A DNA stretch of 64,000 bases from Saprospira grandis (GCF_027594745.1 NZ_CP110854.1:434001-498000); one strand, 5' to 3'. Counted from the first letter of the stretch, positions 45,904 to 54,236 are shown. Notes: generated by a model from the letters alone, not told the origin. Translations and numbers: made by a program.

Positions 45904-46716
45904 TTAGGTCAAATGCTTCAATATGGCCAGCTCATCTGCCCGCAAAGGCCGACAATGCCCAGGCCGTAAGCCCTTTTTGGTCAGCATGCCGTACTTTCTT
46001 CGGTCCAAACGCTTAACCTCATAACCAAAGTGCTCAAATAATCGCCGAACAATGCGGTTGCGACCAATATGTAGCTCTACGTTCAAACTACGGCCATCAC
46101 TATCTGGCACATACTCTATTTTGTCTACCGGGGCCGGACCATCTTCCAACTCTAAGGTGTTGCGAATGGCCTCTACATGCTCCTCCGCCACCGGCTTGTC
46201 TAAGGTAATCCGGTAAATTTTAGTCACCTCATAACTAGGATGCGCCATTTTTTGGGCCAAATCACCATCATTGGTCAGCAAAAGCAAACCCGTTGTGTTG
46301 CGGTCCAAACGACCAACAGGATATACCCGCTTAGTCGTATGCTCTCTGGCAATATCCAATACGGTCCGCCGCCCCCGCTCATCACTAACGGTGCTGATGA
46401 CATTATATGGTTTGTTCATCAAGAGATAAACATACTCTTTTATGGGCGTAATGACTTTGCCATCTAGTTTGACCTCGTCTTTTTCTGGCTCTAGCCGATG
46501 CCCCATTTCTAAAACAACCTGGCCGTTTACAGTAACCCGCCCCTCTTTGATGATCTCATCCGCTTTGCGTCTAGAACTTACTCCAGAATGGGCCAAATAT
46601 TTATTCAAACGCATATCGCTGCGCTCCTCTTGCGGCGCCTTTTGCTCTTCTTTCTGCTCCTTGGGCTGCCCCTTTCGTCTGTTGCGAAATGGTCCCGTAT
46701 ACTTTTCTTTTTTCAT
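45904..46716 (-). CDS. rluB: rRNA pseudouridine synthase, RsuA/RluB family
   Basis: 270 residues. After a basic tail, an S4 RNA-binding domain (about 35-95: RLNKYLAHSGVSSRRKADEI) is followed by a pseudouridine synthase domain. That domain has the catalytic Asp138 in PVGRLDRNTTGLLLL and a C-terminal VRRLFEHFGYEVKRLDR motif. It isomerises a uridine in ribosomal RNA, probably of the large subunit; choosing RluB over RsuA or RluE is by general likeness only. It lies two bases after scpB on the same strand, a common pairing, so the two are probably cotranscribed. Confidence 0.85.
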   Translation of the reverse strand: MKKEKYTGPFRNRRKGQPKEQKEEQKAPQEERSDMRLNKYLAHSGVSSRRKADEIIKEGRVTVNGQVVLEMGHRLEPEKDEVKLDGKVITPIKEYVYLLMNKPYNVISTVSDERGRRTVLDIAREHTTKRVYPVGRLDRNTTGLLLLTNDGDLAQKMAHPSYEVTKIYRITLDKPVAEEHVEAIRNTLELEDGPAPVDKIEYVPDSDGRSLNVELHIGRNRIVRRLFEHFGYEVKRLDRRKYGMLTKKGLRPGHCRPLRADELAILKHLT

Positions 46717-46718
46717 GC

Positions 46719-47291
46719 TTACTCTATTAACTTTTCTGCCTCGCCAATGGCGTTATCTGGCAGTTTAAATTCCTTGAGCTTGGGCAGCTCTTTCATTGAA
46801 GCCAGCCCAAAATGCTCCATAAATTTACTACTTACTCCATATAATAAGGGCCGACCAGGATCTGTAGACCGCCCCTTTATTTCTATCAATTCTTTTTCTA
46901 GCAATTTTTGCACGGCATAATCACAGCTTACGCCCCGCACACGCTCCATTTCTGACTTAGACACCGGCTGCTGATAAGCTATTATGGCCAAGGTCTCTAG
47001 AGCCGAACGCGATAGCTTTTTCTTACTCTTTTGCTTGAGATATATCCCAATCAAATCATAGTAGTTGCTTTTGGTCAAAAACTGATAGCCCTCCGCTATT
47101 TCTAAAAGCTCAAAACTATATTGCTCCTCTTGGTAGCGCGCCATCAGGCCCTCTATAGCGAGTTGGACCTGTTTTTTGCTAAAGCTATCGCTAAAAGCCG
47201 ACTCCAAACAAGCCACTATTTCTCCCAATTTTATCGGCAACTCTGCACTGAAGATGAGCGCCTCTATATATCGTTCTAAATGTTCTTGCAT
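46719..47291 (-). CDS. scpB: Segregation and condensation protein B
   Basis: 190 residues with two winged-helix domains. Typical motifs are YIEALIFSAELPIKLGEI at the start, ALETLAIIAYQQPVSKSEME in the middle and RGVSCDYAVQKLLEKELIEI and PGRPLLYGVSSKFMEHFGL at the end. ScpB binds ScpA and the SMC ATPase to form the condensin that organises and separates chromosomes. The length is typical. It is followed after two bases by the pseudouridine synthase gene. The start ATG 47291 is the only sensible one. Confidence 0.92.
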   Translation of the reverse strand: MQEHLERYIEALIFSAELPIKLGEIVACLESAFSDSFSKKQVQLAIEGLMARYQEEQYSFELLEIAEGYQFLTKSNYYDLIGIYLKQKSKKKLSRSALETLAIIAYQQPVSKSEMERVRGVSCDYAVQKLLEKELIEIKGRSTDPGRPLLYGVSSKFMEHFGLASMKELPKLKEFKLPDNAIGEAEKLIE

Positions 47292-47324
47292 GCTTTTGCT
47301 TATTTATAGAAGTTGGACCAAAAA

Positions 47325-47484
47325 GGCGGCTGCGCCGCCTTGGCCGAAGGCCAAATGGCCCAGCGCTGCGGAGCGGGTGGCCGAAGGCCAGACCCAGCGG
47401 GCGAAGCCCGCGCAGGGCCGAGCGAACAGCGAGCCCCGCAGCATAGCGGCGGCCGCCCCCCTATACAGGGCGGCCGCGGGCCCC
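47325..47484. repeat. Intergenic modular palindromic element, copy 11
   Basis: The core is at 47417-47434. It starts with GGCGGCTGCGCCGCC and GGCCCAGCGCTGCGGAGC arms and ends CCGCAGCATAGCGGCGGCCGC...GCGGGCCCC, only 4 bases from the stop codon of the NAD(P)HX repair gene. This is the same subtype as copies 4 and 9. Confidence 0.8.
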
Positions 47485-47488
47485 AAAG

Positions 47489-49042
47489 CTAAACAATAGG
47501 ATGCTTGCTCTGGACCTTCTTCTGTATCTTTTTGCGCTTGGGATTGAGGGCCAAAAAGGCCTTGCCCAAATAATCAATTAGATCGCCTGCCATTAGGCCC
47601 TCTTGGCTCTTCTCCACTACGGCCAAATCACCCGCCAGGCCATGCACATAAACCCCTAAAATACAAGCCTCTAATGGGCTATAGGGTTGGGCCAGCAAGC
47701 CCGTCAAGATGCCCGTGAGCACATCGCCACTACCCGCGGTCCCCATGCCAGGGTTCCCCGTTGAGTTAAAATAGCAGTTGCCCTCTGGGGTCGCAATACA
47801 GCTATTCGCCCCCTTGAGAATGATGTAAACCTCTAGTTCCATGGCATTTTGGCGCAGCAATTCGTAGCGCTCAAAATTGTTGTGGCTGCGGCCAAACATA
47901 CGCTCAAACTCTTTGGGATGCGGCGTGAGAATACTCTGTTTGGGAATGTACTCCCACCAGTCTGGACTCTGCGCCAAAATGTTCAAAGCATCGGCATCTA
48001 GGACCGTGGGCGTATCTCGGTGCTTAAGCAAATAGCAAAGTGCATTGCGGGTTTTATTCTTGGTGCTCAGTCCGCAACCAATGGCAATCGTATTATATTT
48101 TTGGAGATCGTAGATGCGGGTAAACACATAGCGATCATCATCCAAATTGACCATGGCCTCGGGCACCGCGCCCTGAATCACCTCATAGCCGCAGCTTGGC
48201 ACATGCACGGTCACTAGGCCAGCACCCGCCCGCAGGCAAGCGCGAGTGGCCAAAATAGCCGCCCCCATTTTTCCATGGCTACCCATAATGAGCAAGGCAT
48301 GACCAAAAAGCCCTTTATGGGCATACTTACCTCTTTTCTGGTAAATATTGGCAATGGTTTTAGGCGTCACATAATAATTATGCGCTGGCAAATTGGCAAT
48401 AAACTCCTGCGGCAAGCCAATAGAGCGAAAATGAAACTCGCCCACCCGATCATAATTATCGGGGAACATAAAAGCAAAGCGAGGGGTCTCAAAACTGAGG
48501 GTATAATCGGCCTGAATGCTACTGCTAACCGTAGGTTGCTCGGCCTGTAGGCCCGTGGGGCAATCTAGGGCCAAAATAATATTGGGACATTGATTGATGG
48601 CTTCAACAATTTCCGCCAATTCGCCCTCTAAAGGGCGGTTGAGGCCAGAGCCCAAAAGCGCATCCACAATAATTTCACGTTCATCAAAAACGGGGAGATC
48701 GGCTAGGCTGAAGATTTCGGTAATCTCTACCTCGCCGCTAGCTTTAAGGGCCTCATATTGGTCCAGAAAGTCTTCGGTTTCTCGATTTAGGCGATAAATA
48801 AAGACCTCTACCCCATAGCCCATTTCAGAGAGGATGCGGGCAGCGGCTAGTCCATCGCCACCATTATTTCCAGAGCCACAAAGAAAGCTCAGCCATTGGT
48901 ACTCTCCGGCAGGGAACTGCTCGGCCAGCCAATCTGCAAAGGTTTTGGCCGCCCTCTGCATCAGGTCCAAATTGCTAATCTGTTCGGCGGCTAAGGCCGC
49001 CTGTTCTGCCGCTCTTAGTTGTTCTAGTGTTAGTATTTTCAT
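47489..49042 (-). CDS. nnr: Bifunctional NAD(P)HX epimerase / ADP-dependent dehydratase
   Basis: 517 residues. I start it at ATG 49042 (MKILTLEQLRAAEQAAL), which matches the family; an upstream in-frame Met would add 21 odd residues. The N-terminal YjeF_N domain (about 1-215) has the FLCGSGNNGGDGLAAARIL nucleotide loop and a VDALLGSGLNRPL motif. The C-terminal carbohydrate-kinase-like domain has GHALLIMGSHGKMGAAILAT, a DADALNIL segment and the catalytic GTAGSGDVLTGILTGLL. The enzyme repairs hydrated, damaged NADH and NADPH: it converts the R form to the S form and dehydrates it with ADP or ATP. It lies 55 bases after a lipoprotein gene on the same strand. Confidence 0.92.
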   Translation of the reverse strand: MKILTLEQLRAAEQAALAAEQISNLDLMQRAAKTFADWLAEQFPAGEYQWLSFLCGSGNNGGDGLAAARILSEMGYGVEVFIYRLNRETEDFLDQYEALKASGEVEITEIFSLADLPVFDEREIIVDALLGSGLNRPLEGELAEIVEAINQCPNIILALDCPTGLQAEQPTVSSSIQADYTLSFETPRFAFMFPDNYDRVGEFHFRSIGLPQEFIANLPAHNYYVTPKTIANIYQKRGKYAHKGLFGHALLIMGSHGKMGAAILATRACLRAGAGLVTVHVPSCGYEVIQGAVPEAMVNLDDDRYVFTRIYDLQKYNTIAIGCGLSTKNKTRNALCYLLKHRDTPTVLDADALNILAQSPDWWEYIPKQSILTPHPKEFERMFGRSHNNFERYELLRQNAMELEVYIILKGANSCIATPEGNCYFNSTGNPGMGTAGSGDVLTGILTGLLAQPYSPLEACILGVYVHGLAGDLAVVEKSQEGLMAGDLIDYLGKAFLALNPKRKKIQKKVQSKHPIV

Positions 49043-49097
49043 GATTTCTTTTTTAATGGGGAAAGTTCTTTTTTTTTCTACTTTAGTCGAGCCAAAG

Positions 49098-49736
49098 CTA
49101 TTCAATATACAGTTCTTTTTGCAAAGAGGCCATAAATAGGCGTTCTACTTCCTGTATATCGGGCGTCCAGCCATCAAAAGAGACCACAGCTAGACTGTAT
49201 AAATGTCTGCCTATCACAATCAATCGGCCCGAAAGCTGAAAATCGGCTCCTTCTAGGCGAAAATTGTGGGCTGGATAAATATCTAGGTACAAAAAGCTAT
49301 TTTCTGCCCCCAAGTTAATGCTATTGGCCTCGCGGCTATTGGCATCTAGGTCCATGATGAGGTCCTGTATCACCAAGTCATAAAAGCGCTCCTTATCTTT
49401 TTGGTAATCGGCATAAGATTGCTCCTCTTTTAAATCGGCCACCGTAAGTTGTAAGCTATAAGTTTTGGCCTCTAGTCGGTAGCGGGTTTTGCTTCGGCTT
49501 CGGTTCCTTAGGCGCCTTGGCTTTTTGGGAAAGCGAATGCTGTAGCCCTGCCCCAATTCCTTTTTGTACCAATCCTTAATCAAAGAATCTATGGGCAAAC
49601 TATCGGTAGCGGCAACAGCGGGCAAGGGCAAACTATCGGGCTCGGCTAGAGTGGGCTCCTCGCTTAAGGGCGTCTGCTCCGATTGGCAGGCCCAAAAGAA
49701 AGGAAGAAATAATAAGAGATAGATATATCGGGGCAT
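49098..49736 (-). CDS. Lipoprotein of unknown function, 212 aa
   Basis: The signal MPRYIYLLLFLPFFWAC has a lipobox Cys at residue 17. A Pro/Ser/Leu-rich spacer follows (about 20-60), then a compact domain with SIRFPKKPRRLRNRSRSKTR and later LGAENSFLYLDIYPAHNFR. The pattern suggests a PsbP/Mog1-like small beta-sandwich, but I could not confirm it. It is upstream of the NAD(P)HX repair gene on the same strand and may share its transcript. Confidence 0.7.
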   Translation of the reverse strand: MPRYIYLLLFLPFFWACQSEQTPLSEEPTLAEPDSLPLPAVAATDSLPIDSLIKDWYKKELGQGYSIRFPKKPRRLRNRSRSKTRYRLEAKTYSLQLTVADLKEEQSYADYQKDKERFYDLVIQDLIMDLDANSREANSINLGAENSFLYLDIYPAHNFRLEGADFQLSGRLIVIGRHLYSLAVVSFDGWTPDIQEVERLFMASLQKELYIE

Positions 49737-49853
49737 GGCTTTTTGCGCAAAGGTACAAAGCCCCGCTTTAAAAATAGGCCAGAGGGTTTAAAATTTTATG
49801 CGTACTCTTTGCTCTAGCCCTAAAGCAGCCTCCTTAAACATAGCTTACCGCAG

Positions 49854-49928
49854 TTTACAATTGCCATTTCACAAATTGCGAATAGCATACCCCGCTTTAC
49901 AAATGCCATTTCACAAATTGCGAATAGC
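49854..49928. repeat. Direct repeat of 33 bases with 42-base period
   Basis: Two near-identical copies, 49854-49886 and 49896-49928, contain TTGCCATTTC / ATGCCATTTC and ACAAATTGCGAATAGC. Partial relatives follow (GCAATTGCAGAATAGC at 49955-49970). A 65-residue open frame spans it, but I judge it a chance frame over a repeat. Confidence 0.6.
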
Positions 49929-50029
49929 GCAGCCCAGATGGAATATGCTGTTTTGCAATTGCAGAATAGCTTCCTCTAAATGGAATATGTTGTAAGGTAT
50001 AAGGGGGCCTGTAGGATCGATATATATAC

Positions 50030-50297
50030 CTGTAGGTTGAAACCTACAGCAACAAAAGCGGCCATACTAAGCACAATAAAAATGAGCCGATGGTTAAAAC
50101 CATCGGCCCATATCATTTATAGCAAACAAGGGCTTTAGCCCGCTAGTTTGCATAGCCCCGCAACCATGGGCTTTAGTCCATGGGAAAATACGCTCACTAT
50201 ACCCTTAAGCTTGTTCAACAACTTCTATTCTTACTGCCCTGGGCTGAAGCCCAGGGTTATTGACTGAGCGAACTGACGGACTAAAGTCCTTGTTCGC
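50030..50297. repeat. Cluster of six palindromes with GG-YTNNAR-CC cores
   Basis: Perfect or near-perfect palindromes lie at 50030-50049 (core GGTTGAAACC), 50086-50107 (GGTTAAAACC), 50130-50141 (GGGCTTTAGCCC), 50164-50183 (GGGCTTTAGTCC), 50237-50256 (GGGCTGAAGCCC) and 50268-50297 (GGACTAAAGTCC). The outer stems differ but always pair. No gene or transposase lies in the 990-base gap (49737-50726). Similar cores occur inside long palindromic elements elsewhere in the window. Confidence 0.7.
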
Positions 50298-50356
50298 TTT
50301 TTCTCTGCCGTTATGGTTATTCCCTACAATAATAATTGACCAAAGATCAACAAAAA

Positions 50357-50409
50357 GCCCCCTCCTTGGAGGACTGACTCTACCCTTAGCCTAGGGGATT
50401 GTCCCTAGG
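50357..50409. repeat. Double-hairpin dispersed repeat, copy 2
   Basis: The first hairpin is GCCCCCTCC-tt-GGAGGACT and the second CCTAGGGG-att-GTCCCTAGG. The layout and much of the sequence match 1524-1575. Confidence 0.55.
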
Positions 50410-50479
50410 CGCAGGAAAGGGCAGCTACAAACTTACTTAGCTGTTCCGAAATGGGCTGCGGCTTTCAAGCTGCAGCTAT

Positions 50480-50617
50480 GGCCGAAGGCCAAATGGCCTA
50501 GCGATGCGAAAGGGGGCGGCGAAGCCGCAGACCAAGGAGCCGAAGGCGACGAAGGGCCGAGCAGACCTGCGAGCCCTGCAGCGTAGCGCCGCAAGGCGAA
50601 GCCGCAGCGGAGGCCCC
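50480..50617. repeat. Intergenic modular palindromic element, copy 12
   Basis: The variant core GCCGAGCAGACCTGCGAGC is at 50556-50574. It starts GGCCGAAGGCC...GGCCTAGCGATGCG and ends GCGTAGCGCCGCAAGGCG...GCGGAGGCCCC, facing the 3' end of the NlpC-like gene. Confidence 0.75.
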
Positions 50618-50673
50618 AAATCCTCCTACAGCAGTTTATTTTGAATAGTTAAGGGAAAAATTGGGCATAAAAA

Positions 50674-50699
50674 AGGCCCCAAACCTAAGTTTAGGGCCT
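50674..50699 (-). terminator. Terminator of the NlpC-like gene
   Basis: An 11-bp stem (AGGCCCCAAAC with GTTTAGGGCCT, one bulge) and a 4-base loop are followed on the minus strand by T-rich sequence, 28 bases after the stop codon. Confidence 0.75.
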
Positions 50700-50726
50700 A
50701 GAGTAGACTTCTTTATTCTTTGGACC

Positions 50727-51440
50727 TTAAGAGGCCAATTTAATTCTTTCATTATGCATCCATTTTTGCCAAAGCGCCATATTGGGGCCTAGAGCGCCCA
50801 CCATTTTGATCTTAGACTTGAGGACCGACTTTGATTTTTCTAGAGGTTCTTGGACCACTTGGCGGGGGTACATACCTGAGGAATGGATAAAAAAGCATTC
50901 TTCCGCCTCATTTTTCCAGATAAAGCCCACATGTTTATCGAGGCCTAGAATAAAGATGCCGGGGCTAGCCCGTTTGAGGTAAAAATTGAGGTCAGACATT
51001 TTGGTATAGGTCTGAATGCTAGATTTTGCGGCCATAGACTTAATAATGACCGAGGCCGCCTGCTGGCCCATTTTGGCTCGAGGCAGCTTAAAGCCTGCAT
51101 CTTTGAGGCAGCCACTGACGAAGTAACCGCAGGCAATTTTTCCCTGCCCCGGTTGTTGGCTAGTGCCATGAAAAGCCCAAGGCGTACCATACCAGGCGGG
51201 AAAAATCTTTTGGCTGAGTTGATCCGTGACAAAGGCCCGGCTTTCGGCAATGGCCAGCATTTTGTCCTCCTTATATTTTTTTTGGAAAATGCGCTTTTTT
51301 TGATCAATTTGGGCCAAGAGCTCTTGATAAGCCTCGGCTTTTTCGCTGGGGCTAGGCCCCTTTCTAGGCTCGGCCCAATATAAATAGAGGGCAATCAGGG
51401 CCAAACAGCCCACTAATATAAATTGATGATACAGCTTCAT
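50727..51440 (-). CDS. Membrane-anchored NlpC/papain-like cysteine hydrolase candidate
   Basis: 237 residues from ATG 51440; an in-frame TTG two codons earlier is less likely. A single N-terminal membrane segment (FILVGCLALIALYLYW) is followed by a coiled-coil linker. Then comes a domain with WYGTPWAFHG, candidate nucleophile Cys104 in KIACGYFVSGCLKDAGF, and His170 in LDKHVGFIWKNEAEECFFIH. This Cys...His order fits the NlpC/P60-papain fold, often an amidase or peptidase acting on cell wall, but no family was identified firmly. It is divergent from the sensor kinase gene. Confidence 0.65.
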   Translation of the reverse strand: MKLYHQFILVGCLALIALYLYWAEPRKGPSPSEKAEAYQELLAQIDQKKRIFQKKYKEDKMLAIAESRAFVTDQLSQKIFPAWYGTPWAFHGTSQQPGQGKIACGYFVSGCLKDAGFKLPRAKMGQQAASVIIKSMAAKSSIQTYTKMSDLNFYLKRASPGIFILGLDKHVGFIWKNEAEECFFIHSSGMYPRQVVQEPLEKSKSVLKSKIKMVGALGPNMALWQKWMHNERIKLAS

Positions 51441-51450
51441 GAGCAATGCT

Positions 51451-51458
51451 TAATTTTG
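51451..51458 (+). promoter_or_regulatory. Possible -7 box (TAATTTTG) of the sensor kinase gene
   Basis: TAATTTTG matches TAnnTTTG and lies 19 bases before the ATG. The nearest TTG upstream is 25 bases away, longer than usual. Confidence 0.35.
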
Positions 51459-51477
51459 GAGTGAAGAACGAAAACCT

Positions 51478-52541
51478 ATGGAAGCTACGGTCCCTTTAAA
51501 TTGGATAAGCCGCTTTTGGAGCTATGTCGAGCGCCCCTGGCTCTACCATTTGTTATTGTGGCTGCTCTATTTTAACCTGATGCTCACCATTAACTACAAT
51601 GGCTGGGCAGAGCTGCCCTTTACCCTAAAGACCTTGGGCATCCATTTGTTTTTTGTGATGGCCTTGGTCTACTGGAATCTTTGGCAAATCTTGCCCCAAT
51701 ATTTGGCCCAGAAGAAAATTGGCCGCTACTTTCTGATGGCTACTTTTGCCACCTTTCTCATTACGCCCCTAGAGCTGATTTGTTTATATTGGGTGATGGA
51801 CGAATATACGGCAGCACAAGAACATCTGCTGAAAAACCAACATATTCATTTCCTTTTCAATTTCTTTGTCCTCAGTCTGAGTACCGCCCTAAAAATTGGC
51901 AAAGAATGGTTGCGGCAAGAGCGCATCAAAAGAGATCTAGAAAAGCGGAACCTGCAATCGGAGCTCAGTTTTCTTAAGTCGCAAATCAATCCCCACTTTC
52001 TTTTTAATACCCTCAATAACCTCTATGCCCTCAGCCTAAAGAAATCAGATAAGGCCCCAGAGCTGGTCCTCCGCCTTTCGGCCATGATGCGCTATATGCT
52101 TTATGAATGCAATGAGAAAATGGTTCCCCTACAAAAAGAAATTAGTTATATGGAAAACTATCTGGCCTTGGAACAAATCCGCTATGGCGACAAGGCCCAG
52201 ATTGCCCTGCATTACCCCCAACCGCTTCCGCAAAGCGTAGAAGTGCCCCCCTGCTCTTTATTCCCTTTCTAGAAAATGCCTTTAAACACGGCCTCTCTAA
52301 TAGTATTGAGGAAGGCTATGTTTGGATAGAATTACAAATTGAAGAAAAAAAACTTAACTTTAGGATAGAAAATAGCAAAAGTAGCGAGCCCAAAGGCGAG
52401 CTTTATCACCAAGGAGGTATTGGCCTGAGCAATGTGCGCCGCCGCCTCGAGCTCCTCTACCCCAAACGACACCAACTCCAAATTATGGAGGACCCCAGCA
52501 GCTATCAGGTCCTCTTAACACTGACAAAGGAAGAACTATGA
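51478..52541 (+). pseudogene. LytS-type sensor histidine kinase, frameshifted
   Basis: As read, the frame from ATG 51478 ends after 264 codons at 52272 (...VEVPPCSLFPF-stop). It has four hydrophobic segments (about 22-40, 50-70, 83-106, 122-140) and the His_kinase box SQINPHFLFNTLNNL with His173. The ATPase half continues in the next frame (LENAFKHGLSNSI, then GGIGLSNVRRRLELLYP) to TGA 52541, overlapping the regulator start by 4 bases (ATGA). One more C in the run at 52246-52251 would restore about 354 residues. Either the gene is dead, the tract is phase-variable, or the sequence has an error. It should signal to the LytTR regulator that follows. Confidence 0.8.
52246..52251 (+). other. Six-base C tract at the kinase frameshift
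   Basis: The GTG-CCCCCC-TGCTC run lies at the point where the two halves of the kinase leave frame. With seven Cs the protein reads PPLLFIPFLENAF, the normal family sequence. Confidence 0.75.
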
Positions 52542-53257
52542 ATGTTTTAATCGTTGATGACGAACCCCTAGCCAGAGACGTTCTGCAAACTTATATTGAA
52601 AAAATTCCCAGCCTAACACTAATCGGTAGCTGCCAAAATGCCATAGAGGCCTTTGAACAACTCAATAGCCAAAAGGTAGACCTCATGCTGCTCGATATTC
52701 ATATGCCCCAAATTTCAGGCATCGATTTTCTCAAAACATTGGCCCAGCCGCCCTTGGTCATTTTTACCACGGCTTACTCCAATTATGCCCTAGAAAGCTA
52801 TGAGCTCAATGTAGTCGATTATCTGCTCAAACCCATCGCTTTCGACCGCTTTGTCAAGGCTATTGATAAGGCCATGGGACTGCAAAAAAATAGAGGGCAA
52901 GAACGACAAACAAAAGCCGCAGAACCCCAAACAAAAGGCAGCGACTATATCTTTGTCAAAGCAGATAAAAAACTAATTAAGGTCCGTTTCGACGAAATTT
53001 TTTATATTGAAGGACTCAAGGATTATGTTATTTTACATACGCCCCAAGGCCGAATCGTTACCCTGCAAACTATGAAGTTGCTGGAGGCCAAACTGCCCGC
53101 CCAGCTCTTCAAAAGGGTCCATCGCTCCTATATCGCCAACCTGAGCAAAATTGCGATGCTAGAAGGCAATATGCTGGAGCTCAATGGCAAAAGTATTCCC
53201 GTGGGCAAAAATTATCGCGACGAACTGCTGGCCATTATCAATGAAAAGCGCTTGTAA
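52538..53257 (+). CDS. LytTR-type response regulator
   Basis: 239 residues. The N-terminal receiver domain has acidic residues D7 and D8, phospho-acceptor Asp53 in LMLLDIHMPQ and Lys98 in YLLKPI. The C-terminal LytTR DNA-binding domain (about 133-237) has YIFVKADKKLIKVRFDEIFYI, YVILHTPQGRIVTLQTM and FKRVHRSYIANLSKI. It should bind direct repeats in promoters when phosphorylated by the adjoining kinase. The start overlaps the kinase stop by 4 bases, so translation is probably coupled. If the kinase is truly broken, this regulator may run unphosphorylated or be used by another kinase. Confidence 0.9.
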   Translation: MNVLIVDDEPLARDVLQTYIEKIPSLTLIGSCQNAIEAFEQLNSQKVDLMLLDIHMPQISGIDFLKTLAQPPLVIFTTAYSNYALESYELNVVDYLLKPIAFDRFVKAIDKAMGLQKNRGQERQTKAAEPQTKGSDYIFVKADKKLIKVRFDEIFYIEGLKDYVILHTPQGRIVTLQTMKLLEAKLPAQLFKRVHRSYIANLSKIAMLEGNMLELNGKSIPVGKNYRDELLAIINEKRL

Positions 53258-53265
53258 GCTGTTTT

Positions 53266-53386
53266 GGGGGCCTCCGCCTCGCTGCGCTCGTCGGCGCTAC
53301 GTTGCGCAGCTCGCTATTCGCTCGGCCCTTCGCCGCTTTCAGCGGCTCGGTCTGGCCTAAGGGCCACTGCTCCACATCGCTAGGCC
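53266..53386. repeat. Intergenic modular palindromic element, copy 13
   Basis: The reverse-oriented core (TATTC variant) is at 53309-53329. The GGGGGCCTCCGCCTC end begins 8 bases after the stop codon of the regulator. Arms include GCCTCGCTGCGCTCGTCGGC and GCCGCTTTCAGCGGC. Confidence 0.8.
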
Positions 53387-53524
53387 GTTCTGGCCTGCGG
53401 CCAGGGGCGGCTTCGCCGCCCAATTGGACCAATAAATTGGCCCTCTACTGAACCTTGAAAACAAAAAAACACTTAAGTAATAGATAAAAATCTTCATGCA
53501 TCAACTGAAATAATCTATATAGTT

Positions 53525-54193
53525 ATGAGCTACTTTCAGGGAGAAACCCCAGACAATTACGAACAGAAATGTTTGTGCACCTTGGTCCTCGATACTTCGG
53601 GATCTATGGGTGGCGAACCTATCCGCGAGCTCAACCGTGGCTTGCAGGAATTTTATGCGGCTATTGAGGAGGACCTCATTGCGGCCAACCGCCTAGAGGT
53701 AAGTATTGTGACCTTTGGCAGCCGAATCAATACGATCCAAGAACCCTCACTAATTGAGGGCTTTGATATGCCTACCTTGGGCGTTAGTGGCACCACTCGC
53801 CTAGTCGATGCCGTTCGAGAAGCGATGCGCAAAACAGAAGAGCGCAAGCAATGGTACAAAGAAACGGGGCAGCCCTATTACCGCCCTATTGTGGTCCTCA
53901 TTACCGATGGCGAACCCGATAGAGACCAGGATGTCAATGGCATTTCTGCCGAAATCCGCGAAGCCGTTGAAGGCAAGCGCTTTACCTTTTTTGGCCTAGG
54001 CGTAAAAGGATACAATCATGCTACCCTACAACGCATCTGCCCCCCAACCGCTCCGCCTATGCCTCTAGCAGGCTATAAGTTCTCGGAGTTCTTCAAGTGG
54101 TTGAGCAATAGTATTGGCATTATTACCAAATCTAAAGAAGGAGAAACCATTGAGCTTCCTCCTATTAGTGATTGGGCCCAAATGAAGTTTTAA
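53525..54193 (+). CDS. TerY-like von Willebrand factor A protein
   Basis: 222 residues, cytoplasmic (no leader). A VWA domain fills most of it, with a full metal-ion-dependent adhesion site: DTSGS (D23, S25, S27), Thr in GVSGTTRL (about 90-91) and Asp128 in LITDGEPD. The layout matches TerY of tellurite-resistance/stress operons. In the 'TerY-P triad' described for bacteria, such a protein occurs with a PP2C phosphatase and a protein kinase, as it does here. The role is probably a metal-dependent assembly switch controlled by phosphorylation (inference). The phosphatase gene starts about 100 bases downstream. Confidence 0.85.
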   Translation: MSYFQGETPDNYEQKCLCTLVLDTSGSMGGEPIRELNRGLQEFYAAIEEDLIAANRLEVSIVTFGSRINTIQEPSLIEGFDMPTLGVSGTTRLVDAVREAMRKTEERKQWYKETGQPYYRPIVVLITDGEPDRDQDVNGISAEIREAVEGKRFTFFGLGVKGYNHATLQRICPPTAPPMPLAGYKFSEFFKWLSNSIGIITKSKEGETIELPPISDWAQMKF

Positions 54194-54203
54194 TTTTTTT
54201 GCC

Positions 54204-54236
54204 AAGCAGTTCTTGAGCCCTTGCCCAAGAACTGCT
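54204..54236. other. Stem-loop between VWA and PP2C genes
   Basis: A perfect 12-bp stem, AAGCAGTTCTTG with CAAGAACTGCTT, and a 9-base loop. No T-run follows on the plus strand, so it may regulate or process the transcript rather than end it. Confidence 0.5.

Noticed and set aside
49798..49995. A 65-codon plus-strand frame with a 14-residue repeat
   Set aside because: It follows from the 42-base DNA repeat; no promoter, start context or homologue is recognised.
49737..50726. A structural RNA or tRNA in the long gap
   Set aside because: I found only independent palindromes and repeats, with no cloverleaf or known RNA motif. The same holds for the other gaps.
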